This document shows positions 13,310 to 23,620 of a stretch of DNA of 64,000 bases, piece after piece. The translations under genes and the position numbers were made by a program. The first letter of the stretch is position 1, and the number at the start of each line of letters is the position of its first letter. The notes beneath the pieces were generated by a model. That model was not told the DNA's origin and did no database searches. It saw nothing but the letters and a program-made list of their open reading frames with translations. The stretch covers positions 76,857,601 through 76,921,600 of the forward strand of contig NC_072894.1 of NCBI RefSeq assembly GCF_027943255.1. The letters run 5' to 3'. This DNA is from Anastrepha obliqua. Lineage: Eukaryota; Arthropoda; Insecta; Diptera; Tephritidae.

Positions 13310-14400
13310 TTTTATACCAGGTTATTCAATAAGTTTTTACGGTTCGATAATAAAAACTTAATTTTATGGTTTGAAATGCCCTTTATTATTCAGTACCGAA
13401 CATTAATACACTTGTTCCAACGAGATTTTAATTCACGAATTCCATTCCTATAGCCCTGGAAGGGCTGCAAAATACGCATCTATACCTGTTACGACCTCAT
13501 CACTTAATGAAAAAAGTCGTCATTCTTAGCACTGGCACGGAAACTTAAACTCTAACACATAAGATTTGTAAATTTATTTCTAATTCTATTCTACACGAAA
13601 GATTCAATAAAGAAGATGAAAAAAAATCATGGATTTTAGCCATTGTCAAAATGGTCTTATAACACAGCGCGTTGCTCTGATAAAAAACAAACTGGGTCTT
13701 TTTTCACGAATTTTTCCTGCAGCTGGTCTAAAAGGTATATGTTCAGGATATTATTCAGAATTTATTTTTTTACCAGTTTGCAAGAAATCCACAAACAAAA
13801 TTCCCCTTGCATGCCAAAAATCTTGACCGATGTCTTGACACGAACTTGTTTCGGAGCCGAAGAGGTATGTTCACACAACTCTTAAGTCTCCTGTTTGGAT
13901 TTAGGATCATGGTGATAGACCTAAGCTTTATGGATACTGACGAAACGGCGCACAAAATCCACCTTTCGAATACGCTCTAAATGTTGCTGAGACAGTCGCA
14001 TTCGAATGTGTTTTTGTTTCATTGTTGGGAATGCGGCACGTATTGTACAAACAGCTTTCTGAAACCGAAAATAGCACTTACACTGCCCAATGAGATGCCT
14101 AGGACTTCTATTAAATCTCTTTCAGTCACTTAAGAATTTTCCAATACGATTACCTGTATTTTTTCTACGATTTCTGGTATTGCTGCTGTTTGCTTTGCGT
14201 CCTTAACGTGGATCGTCTTCAAGCCTTGTACGACCACCTTTAAATTCAGCAACCCATTTTTCTATTGTACTTATTAATAACATTCGTTCACAAATTTCCT
14301 TTACTTTTAAACCTTCCAGAAATAAAAATTCAATTACCGCACGATACTTGATTTTTTCCGGTGTAGAAAATACTGTGCCACGTCGGCACTAAATGGCATG
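13310..14400 (-). pseudogene. Degenerate mariner-like transposase
   Basis: Minus-strand fragments in family order. An N-terminal stretch (FSTPEKIKYRAVIEFLFLEG, then an ICERM segment and WVAEFKGGRTRLEDDPR, about 14180-14370) corresponds to the paired helix-turn-helix DNA-binding half. A broken middle with a RIRKVDFVRRFV-like segment (about 13935-13985) follows, then a weak C-terminal piece near 13330-13480. Frames change repeatedly and no catalytic triad can be read. I found no convincing terminal repeats. Confidence 0.6.
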
Positions 14401-14419
14401 TAATCAAAGAAGGAATTGA

Positions 14420-15878
14420 CATTGGGCAACGCATATTGCGAAAAGCATACGCCTACTTAACATTTTTTTATCATGCTTCCATTTGACAGACTGCATTATC
14501 TTCAGTTTGTACCTTTAGTGTTAAGGTTCTGTAATCATAGATTTGATAAAATGAAATGAAATTCGAAAAACCGCAAATAAATAGACCTGCAGAAGGAGAC
14601 TTGACTTATCTAGTGAGTCTGAAAATATTTCTGAAAGCTATTGCTTTTTATCTTTTATATTTTTGTTTTTGCAATAATAATAAAATATTAACATTTCTTA
14701 ACTTATTATGCATTTTATAATGTGTTTACTTAAAGTGATTTTACACAATAGGTATTTGCGCCTGTACATGCCGTTTTAACAGAAATGAAATGCAGTTGCA
14801 CGTGTATACGAGAGAAATATGTTTCTATTTTCATCTAATGAATAATGCAAACTAGAATAATATACGAATATAATATGTATGCAATTACGCGCATTTTACT
14901 TACGCCGAAACAGGTAGAAAACTTGTACCTGTCATTATGTACTGATTGACACGTAACCAGTTAACTGTTTTTTAGGCAATTGCTTTGAATCATTCATTAG
15001 TTACCAATAACTAAAGCTCGAAAATGAGCAATTAAAATAAAAAATATCTACAAGCAGTACACATATTTACATACACAGGCGCATGCAGGCATAAATTCAT
15101 ATGTAGGAAATGAAGTAATTTATTTCGTCGCTTATTATTCAAATTACGTTAGTGAAATATTTGTCATTTGTAAATACAAATTGCTTTAAATGACAGCTGT
15201 ACGACAAAAACTAAACGAATTTGATATACATTAAAACATGCTAGGTCTTGAGTGCGTTTTGTACTTACACGTGTGTATGCACATGCGCCTTTAGATATAT
15301 GACACACATATGTGCATGAGTGTGAGTTACGCCCACTAGCAAGTGACTTTAAATAAGCCACAGGGCATGTCTACATCCGTTCGATGGGCTGGTGTGTGCA
15401 TGTGCCAATCAATTTGTTGCAGGTCGTAGCAGAGCTCCAATCGGTCGATGCCCGGTTTTAACATGCAGACAACCTTACAGTATCTGTCTAAAGAATTGTG
15501 GTAAGAGTTTCTCATAAAGAGTAGTCTTTTGGTTATCGATGCGAAAGCCGAAGCTTAAAACGACAAAGCTGCTGAGTTACGTCCCAACCCATTAGAGCAA
15601 GCTAAGATTGTTGAAAAATAATTTTTAAGAGCTCTTGCACATAGACGACTACAGTTGTCTAAGCCTTTGATTTTCAAAGTTCATCTTTGTCGAAAAATCT
15701 TGCCGCCTTGAAGACTTGATGAAGTTTTTAAATTACGTACGGTGGAAAAAAAGAGAACCGCTTACCTTACTTAAGGGCCTTCCAAGAATGAAACATCCAC
15801 TTTTAGTGATGATTTGGAGCTGTACATATTTCCAATGAAGAACCTGCCTCAAAACATTTCGTTGAACGATTAGTGAGC
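14420..15878. other. No recognisable gene
   Basis: AT-rich with several acatac/tatgta bits. No supported exon or mobile-element domain. The final bases form the unduplicated flank of the tandem duplication that follows. Confidence 0.35.
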
Positions 15879-17096
15879 TTGTACCAGTCCATTTAGTTAC
15901 TGAATATTGTTCTGGCGGCACATTTAAATTAAATAGGTCATCCGTCAGTATTATCATTCAGGCAGAGCGAGCATTGATTGCTTTAGCAAACTATGCTTGG
16001 AGATGTTCATATGTCTCATGTATCCGTTAGACTTAAATCTGATCGAAGGTTTTTAAGTCTAGTGTGAAAAACAGATATTAATTGATTACACTGTGCGACA
16101 GTGATTTTATACTTTTATGGAGACCTAGTACAACTTGTAGGTATAGTAAAACTAAGAAAAATGGTATAGGAGAAATTTCCAATACACCCCCAAAATCTCG
16201 GTTTATGGCCATAAAACCGTTTTTCAGTAGGTTGATGTGAAGAATCACTTCTAACTTCACCAATTTCCATCCGATTCCGAATTTGTTTTTTTAGTTCGAA
16301 AGAACAAAAACAAGCCTTTTTGACAGTGTGTTAACAATTTTTCTGAAATGACAACTGACGAGACTGTAGACGGAAGTATTTGGAATTTTTTTATTTTTTC
16401 TGTATTTTTTCAACTTTGACATAATTTTTACGATATTATCCGATATTGAGGACTTTTTTTAGTACACTACTGTTATAGTACATTTAATTTTGCGTCGAAT
16501 GAGCTATATTTGACTGTAATTGAATTAAAATTAAAAGAGTTGTGTGAGTTTTAAGATTTTTTTTTTTTTTCTAATTTGGTATGTAGGTATAACTTACACT
16601 CAATGGGAATAAGGACGTGTTTTGATGCGTTATTATAGATACGTAATATTTATTGAAGTATATATGTATACATAAGAGTACACTGTACTGCATACAACAG
16701 AACTGGTTAGAACTTACGAAAATATCTGACATATTATAGCACATTTTTTTTCAATAGGAATATGGAAAAGCTCCCAAGTGTACCAAAGTTCACACTGTTC
16801 ATTGATTAACAAAAGAAGCTTGTTATTATAATTTAACCTTATTAAATCATCAAAGTTTTATTGTTTGTTTCATTGAAATTCTCAATATTCTCCGATGATG
16901 TGGCATCATCAGCCTTATCATAAACCAGATGATTGTTATTTTTATAAAACGGACGTAAACGGTCATCATTATAAGGCTCGAAAGCACATAAAGTATGCTG
17001 ATGTTGCAACTGTTAAGAACCCCGTAGTCTTGGACGATATGATTGACTCAACTGCAGGAACTGAAGGAAGTTCAACTCATTGCTGATGATGATGAT
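15879..17096 (+). repeat. Tandem duplication unit 1 (flank + left end of DNA element)
   Basis: This ~1.2 kb unit is repeated at about 17172-18394. It spans ~210 bp of host flank, the left inverted repeat of the element at 16089 and part of its internal coding fragment. The two units differ by a 5 bp indel (atttagttac versus atttaatatagttac), a one-base poly-T change near 16560 and a few substitutions (for example tatccg/tacccg and agaagctt/agaagttt). It is therefore a genuine, slightly aged duplication rather than an exact assembly copy. Confidence 0.9.
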
Positions 17097-17171
17097 GACA
17101 GTGTGTTAACAATTTTTCTGAAATGACAACTGACGAGACTGTAGACGGAAGTATTTGGAATTTTTTTATTT

Positions 17172-18394
17172 TTGTACCAGTCCATTTAATATAGTTACTG
17201 AATATTGTTCTGGCGGCACATTTAAATTAAATAGGTCATCCGTCAGTATTATCATTCAGGCAGAGCGAGCATTGATTGCTTTAGCAAACTATGCTTGGAG
17301 ATGTTCATATGTCTCATGTACCCGTTAGACTTAAATCTGATCGAAGGTTTTTAAGTCTAGTGTGAAAAACAGATATTAATTGATTACACTGTGCGACAGT
17401 GATTTTATACTTTTATGGAGACCTAGTACAACTTGTAGGTATAGTAAAACTAAGAAAAATGGTATAGGAGAAATTTCCAATACACCCCCAAAATCTCGGT
17501 TTATGGCCATAAAACCGTTTTTCAGTAGGTTGATGTGAAGAATCACTTCTAACTTCACCAATTTCCATCCGATTCCGAATTTGTTTTTTTAGTTCGAAAG
17601 AACAAAAACAAGCCTTTTTGACAGTGTGTTAACAATTTTTCTGAAATGACAACTGACGAGACTGTAGACGGAAGTATTTGGAATTTTTTTATTTTTTCTG
17701 TATTTTTTCAACTTTGACATAATTTTTACGATATTATCCGATATTGAGGACTTTTTTTAGTACACTACTGTTATAGTACATTTAATTTTGCGTCGAATGA
17801 GCTATATTTGACTGTAATTGAATTAAAATTAAAAGAGTTGTGTGAGTTTTAAGATTTTTTTTTTTTTTTCTAATTTGGTATGTAGGTATAACTTACACTC
17901 AATGGGAATAAGGACGTGTTTTGATGCGTTATTATAGATACGTAATATTTATTGAAGTATATATGTATACATAAGAGTACACTGTACTGCATACAACAGA
18001 ACTGGTTAGAACTTACGAAAATATCTGACATATTATAGCACATTTTTTTTCAATAGGAATATGGAAAAGCTCCCAAGTGTACCAAAGTTCACACTGTTCA
18101 TTGATTAACAAAAGAAGTTTGTTATTATAATTTAACCTTATTAAATCATCAAAGTTTTATTGTTTGTTTCATTGAAATTCTCAATATTCTCCGATGATGT
18201 GGCATCATCAGCCTTATCATAAACCAGATGATTGTTATTTTTATAAAACGGACGTAAACGGTCATCATTATAAGGCTCGAAAGCACATAAAGTATGCTGA
18301 TGTTGCAACTGTTAAGAACCCCGTAGTCTTGGACGATATGATTGACTCAACTGCAGGAACTGAAGGAAGTTCAACTCATTGCTGATGATGATCA
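17172..18394 (+). repeat. Tandem duplication unit 2
   Basis: Second unit of the tandem duplication, joined to unit 1 through a 77 bp patch (17097-17173) that is itself an extra copy of left-terminal-repeat sequence 16322-16398. From 18395 the element continues into sequence not present in unit 1. Confidence 0.9.
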
Positions 18395-18640
18395 AACTGA
18401 TAACAATAAACCTGATGATGAAGAGTACTTTCCGTCTGGTTCTAAGTCTTCAGAACGACACATTGTATCAAATTCAGATTTTCAGGATCTTTCTCGTGAT
18501 TTACTTCTATCGGGAAGACAATCTGAAACGCTCGCTTCTCGATTTAAATAATGGAATTTAGTTGATGACGACTTCAGATGAATGATGATGATCGAATTTC
18601 TTACAGAGAAGTATTCAAAACTGATGAAGAGAATGACAAA
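18194..18640 (+). pseudogene. Fragment of an uncharacterised multicopy insect protein family
   Basis: The interior of the long-inverted-repeat element encodes, from an ATG at 18194, HKPDDCYFYKTDVNG followed by IKYADVATVKNPVV. After a +1 frame change near 18345 come an acidic linker and then FQDLSRDLLLSGRQSETLAS (about 18476-18540). A stop follows, then WNLVDDD. From memory, this order (a DDCYFC-type motif, a K-I-Y-P--P-A-RPV-like segment, an acidic linker, then L--L-RDL-L-K--AELL-SRL--WNLL) matches a family of uncharacterised proteins abundant in insects and other animals. The usual second Cys of CYFC is Tyr here. Frameshift, stop and short length indicate a captured and decayed piece. The first 192 bases are duplicated at 16895-17086. 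Confidence 0.55.
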
Positions 18641-18775
18641 TGTACCGTACCATACTAAACTCCAAAGGACCGTTTCCAATGCATTTTTAAGTTTGGAACC
18701 AGTTCCGTTGTGTACTGCACCGTACCGCACCGTACCATACCGTACAATGCTGCACTGCACAATACTCCAATAAAT
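18640..18775 (+). repeat. Degenerate GTACC-rich simple repeat
   Basis: Repeated accgtacc/gtaccata/ccgcaccgtacc words cluster at 18640-18660 and again at 18712-18748, followed by ctgcactgcac. It lies inside the long-inverted-repeat element, just inside its right terminal repeat. Confidence 0.6.
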
Positions 18776-19332
18776 ATTATATGTTTATAATGACACTTGT
18801 TATCATTTTTATGCTTCGATGCCTACATACCAAATTAGTAAAAAAATAAAATCTTAAAACTCACACAACTCTATTAATTTTAATTCAATTACAGTCAAAT
18901 ATATCTCATTCGACGCAAAATTAAATGTACTATAACAGTAGTGTACTAAAAAAAGTCCTCAATATCGAATAATATCGTAAAAATTATGTCAAAGTTGAAA
19001 AAAAAGAGAAAAAATAAAAAAATTCCAAATACTTCCGTCTACAGTCTCGTCAGTTGTCATTTCAGAAAAATTGTCAACACACTGTCAAAAAGGCTTGTTT
19101 TTGTTTTTTCGAACTAAAAAAACAAATTCGAAATCGGATGGAAATTGGCGAAGTTAGAAGTGATTCTTCACATCAACCTACTGAAAAACGGTTTTATGGC
19201 CATAAACCGAGATTTTGGGGGTGTATTGGAAATTTCTCCTATACCATTTTGTTTAGTTTTTCTATAGCCATAAGTTGTGCTAGGTCTCCATAAAAGTATA
19301 TTTAATTTTTTTTTTTTGTCACACAGTGTTAT

Positions 19333-19565
19333 TGGTAGTAGCGGCACCTCAAAATTTTGATACACTTTTCTCCAGAGCCTCTGATATGTGCTTTTTTGCA
19401 ACATTTACTGGTATCTTCACATCACTTGGCCTTGTCGAAAAACTTAGTTTGTTTATCGAGGAGCACTTTGGTCCCCCGACAATCGATTTTACGTTACCGG
19501 AACAAGCCGGGCTTATATCCGGCCTGGGACTATCACTCCAGCAGTGCTTATGTTGCTACATTAAA
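19333..19565 (-). repeat. Dispersed repeat with GTTACCGGAAC signature
   Basis: Read on the minus strand it runs GTAGCAACATAAGCACTGCTGGAGTGA, then CCGGATATAAGCCCGG, TTCCGGTAACGTAAAATCGA. A shorter relative at 32783-32865 shares the GTTGTTGTAGCA start and the GGTAACGTAGAACCGAC end. The class is unknown to me; it begins right at the target site of the preceding DNA element. Overlapping frames of 96 and 127 codons on the + strand read through this repeat and are not credible genes. Confidence 0.45.
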
Positions 19566-19749
19566 CCCAAAAACAATAAAAAAGCACATGATAATCGCCA
19601 TCCGATTTTGTTCTGAGGAAATTTTTAGGATACAGGGTATATTTTGCGTCAAGGCTGGAAATGCACCGGCAGACGTAATTATAATAGTTTCCTCACTGCT
19701 GTCGAATTTTTTACCACTACGGTTTTTACCTTTCTTCTAGGAAGGCCTT

Positions 19750-20630
19750 CTGTTTTTTACTTGTTGTAGTTGGGATAAATTTGCTTCTCAATTTTGTAGT
19801 TGGGCATTCCATCTTAATTCAGCCTTTTGTGTGAATTATTAGTGTAGTTGTCTCTTAATAATTTCGAATTCATGAACTCGTTGGACCCAGCTCCGTCAAC
19901 TTGATCGGTCAATCCTTCTTTTAAATGGCATAGGAATTCAGTAAAACTAACTTTTTTCGTCCGTTTTTCGTGTGAGTCAAATTTATAATTTGTAATATCT
20001 TCTTATCGTTCATAATTCAATGCGCAGTTACTGCCGTTTTAAATTCTCTGTACATGTATACATTGTTCTGAATGCGTTTTCGTCGTTCAATTTCCGTGTT
20101 CGATAAGTATTGTCAACAAAGTTAGCCATTGAACTTTGTGCCACGGGTTTCTTAGTGAGTTGGTTTTTTTGTTTGCGTGTTTTGGAAGTTAACTTCTTTT
20201 AGCTTTAGACTGAATCTGTTACTGCTGTCGAGCTCCCACAGAAAAGTTAATATATTTATGAGCATTTGTGGACTCTCACGACGAAGATTAGTGCAGTTGG
20301 TGGGTAGTAAGCGCTTAACAGAAAGTTTCAATTGTCAGTATACTTACTTATATATTTTGTTTTCTCATGCATTTGAAACCCAAAGTAAAACAAAAAACAA
20401 AAACAACTTTAACTATTTGAGAAAATATTGTTATTTCCGAAACTGAAAATTCCGTTGGGTCTGATGTAACGGGCTGGGAATTTTACATTTTTTCTTACAA
20501 TTGAAATTTAAGTATTTTTTTTAATAAGTATTTATGATTGATTGGTAGGTTGGTTAAAGTGGTGATTCATTCAGAATACAACTAGCGCTTCCGCACCATT
20601 TTATTGCCACATTGTCATTACCAACTTGTT
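19750..20630. other. No recognisable gene
   Basis: No supported coding or repeat feature. Confidence 0.35.
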
Positions 20631-20639
20631 TCAATATAT

Positions 20640-20940
20640 CCAGTCTATGCGGTTTAAGAACTTTATTAGGTTGTTGATGTCTAAGCCTATTGCCAAGGGT
20701 TGACATTCGCTCCTTTCATAAGGCAGGGCATTCACAGAGGAAATTAAAAGTCGTTTCTTTTTTTTCCCCTGTTGTTTGTGATGTCCATTTTGTTCCCCCA
20801 TAGACCAGAAGCCAGTTTTCTTTGCTGTGAGTGTGCAGGCACTACTTCGTTTCTTATTGGTCAGTATTGACGTTTGTTTGTGTTTTAGGTGGGCCATATC
20901 GTTCTGCCAACTTAGCTTGTTGTCTAGTCTCTTCATCTGC
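20640..20940 (-). pseudogene. LINE C-terminal fragment
   Basis: Minus-strand pieces resemble the end of an I/jockey-type polyprotein: a Cys-containing FNFLCECPAL segment (about 20715-20745) and then, in a different frame, LIKFLNRIDWI before the stop at about 20631. A frameshift separates the two. No RNase H motif can be read upstream. 5'-truncated and dead. Confidence 0.5.
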
Positions 20941-20949
20941 ATTCAGCGA

Positions 20950-21934
20950 TTTGTAGATATTTTTAGGAAATTGCATTCTTGATTGTACCCAGTGGTGTGA
21001 ATACCGATTATGCAGGAATATTATTCATGGTAGATTTTCCTCTTGTCAGTTCGCTCTCACTCGAAATTTTCCTAAAAATTCTGACTAAAAAGTGTGATAG
21101 TTTTATAAAGATTTATTGAATTTTTTAAAATTGTGTACCTACAAAGTTTGACTTTGACTTTGACTTCTTGTTTTTGTTGTATATAAACTGTACTTTTATA
21201 AAACAAAAAAATATATAAAAGAAAGGAAAGTAGAAACAGTGCAATATGTTGTGCTACCATTATTATGAATAAGGGTGTGTGTGTGTACTTATGTAGATAT
21301 GTATATTTTTGAATTATATGGTTCATGTATTTCTGATTTTTGTAACTAATCAGGTGTTTTTTGTTGTTTATTTTCAGGTATGTACGAGCGTGTCTCATCC
21401 ATGGTATATATGAATTTATGTGAGTAAAATATTTGGAGCAGATACTTTTTTAGGTGTTTTTTGCCGATATTTACAACTAAAAGTTATAATTCACCTATTT
21501 GACAAACATATGTTAGCTTCGGTTTGACCTGCATCAAATAACCTTTTAGGCCAATATTTAAATACAGAATCTTAGGTTGGGTAATGCTGAAAGCGCCTCG
21601 GCAATATTATGAAGATGTTAATAAATTAGATCAGTTTTGATAGGGAAATTTTAAAACTTCTGTCGCCAACAAATACCTATTGGTATCTTCTTCTTATGTT
21701 ATAAATGCCAAAGGATTTTTTTTTTTTTTTGGGTTTATAAACTTCTAAAATTCTCACTGAGTTGTTACGTCAGTAAGTGGTAAGTCGTGCAAGTTCTTTT
21801 GGATGCTGGAGTGGCGTGGAGATATTTACAATTGTAGAAGTGGAGCTTATAGCCCCCTTTATTTTATGTTCGGAATGTAGTTGAACTATAGAAAGGAAAT
21901 GTTTTTGGAGAGAATGGTTGAAATATTCTGAAAA
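20950..21934. other. No recognisable gene
   Basis: AT-rich with a short GT run (about 21274-21284) and a poly-T tract (21717-21730). It forms the left flank of segmental-duplication copy 2. Confidence 0.4.
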
Positions 21935-22909
21935 CTCGTATTTATGGCTCAAGAGAGTTTATATTCAGAATATATATGAAATCAGTATTTTGGAAAAAAT
22001 ATTTTTGTAGGAAATGGGGCCCCTAATTTGTCGTGTACGAGTATTTATTGTTCGATTTATTTGCCAGTATTGTATTTATGGCTCATTTAGGTTCGTATTT
22101 ACAATATACATACATACAGTGTCACGGCGTCTTTCACAAAAAGATTCGCCTTTAAAATTAAGGGGTCCCGGTGGTCTAGAGCTCGAAAATTCAGGGTATT
22201 TTCAGGAATTTTTTACAATAAAAAAATGAAAACCGATATTTAAATTTTTTAGGTTTTTTATTTAACTTCTCTTACATATAAAAATGAAAACAAAAAAAAT
22301 TTTTTTAATAATTTTAATAATTTTAAAAATGGCGCTGATGTTGACCCTCTCGAAAAATTAGGCCTGGACAATGTTGTCCATTTTGGCTCTTCTATTTATC
22401 TGAAACACAAAAACTAAACAAATTATTAATCAGTATGACTGTAGCTATGTCCCGTACTAGAATTAAAAAAAAAATTACTAAATGGTGCGGTTTTGAATTT
22501 GACATTCTAAAAATCGGGTATTTTTCAGTTTTTAAATAAAAAATACGAAATAATTGAAATAATAATGTGGTTCTAGTACGGGCGATATCCATTGATGTTG
22601 ATGTTGTTTTCAGATGATTCGGTTAAATAGTTTTTTTTTTCTGACAACACCAGACCGAAAAAAGTAGTTTTGATATAATTGAGTTTAAAGTTTTGACCAT
22701 TTAAATGCGACCATTGATGCCGCCGCGTGACGGACCCGACTTTACCTGTTAAAACGGCTGTAGAGTCGAAAATACTGGGAATATCCTTCCTAATTCTTAA
22801 AAGCCTATACTTTCGAAACAAAAAAAAAAAATGGATTTTCTACACCACCGGTACCCCTTACAAAAAAAGTTTATAAATTTTTACCTTTTGTTTTTAGTTA
22901 TGCCATATA

Positions 22910-23618
22910 CAGGGTGTGCCATATAGCGTTTGCTTTGTGAACCACCTATTTTTTTGAGAATGATATGATGATGATGACATGTCAAATGTGTTCATAATTT
23001 ACTTAAAGGTTTGACATTTACGAAATGGGACGCTATACGCTTGAACAAAATTGGGAAATATTGAAAACCTATTTCCAAATTGGCGAGTCTTCTTCTTCTT
23101 CCGCGGTTACAGTAAATGGCGAGCGTTACCGTGACATGCTTAACGAGTTTTTGTTTCCAAAAATTTAAGAGGATGACTTGGACGACATTTGGTTTCAACA
23201 GGACGGTGCAACTTGTCAGACTGCCAAAGTTACACTCGAACTTTTGACTACCGTTTTTGAATTCCGATATCAATTGGCCGCCTCGGAGCTGTGATTTAAG
23301 CCCGTTGGACTATTTTTGTGGGGAGCCGTTAAGGAAAAATGCTATGCGAACCATCCAGAGACGATTGATGATTTAAAACACGAAATCGAAGTTGCCATTC
23401 ATGAAATTGGAGCCCAAACAATCGCAAATGTGCTTAAAAATTGGGTTGATCGAATTGCCTACTGTAAAGCCAGTCGTGGCAGTCATTTGAACGATATTAT
23501 TTTTAATTCCTAAATGACAATGTTCAATCTTCAAAATAAAAAAAAAAGTTTGAAAAAATATTGATTAGTTTTTTTTTTATAGCCGATTCAAAAAGCAAAT
23601 TTTACATGGCCCACCCTA
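22910..23618 (+). mobile_element. Internally deleted Tc1/mariner-like element (copy within duplication)
   Basis: Same element as 976-1684 at the constant offset, with identical TA flanks, ends and transposase fragments. It was copied with the segmental duplication, not by independent transposition. Confidence 0.85.
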
Positions 23619-23620
23619 TA

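Larger units (their letters stand above)
16089..19328. mobile_element. DNA element with ~500 bp inverted repeats and TTA target duplication
   Basis: The left terminal repeat (16089-16587, beginning CACTGTGCGACAG) is the reverse complement of the right one (18822-19328, ending GTCACACAGTG) over about 500 bp with small differences. Immediately outside are TTA (16086-16088) and TTA (19329-19331), consistent with a 3 bp target duplication. A TWA target is typical of PIF/Harbinger elements, but no Harbinger transposase is present, so the class is inference. The left terminal repeat and flank occur twice, the second copy starting at 17387, so the unrearranged element would be about 1.9 kb. The interior carries a decayed protein-coding fragment (see 18194-18600). 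Confidence 0.8.

Noticed and set aside
19326..19740. Overlapping 96- and 127-codon frames as genes
   Set aside because: Both overlap a dispersed repeat on the opposite strand, have no domain features and no splice or start context.
21072..21398. 108-codon minus-strand frame as a gene
   Set aside because: Low-complexity, Lys/Tyr/Ile-rich translation of AT-rich spacer; no start context or homology.
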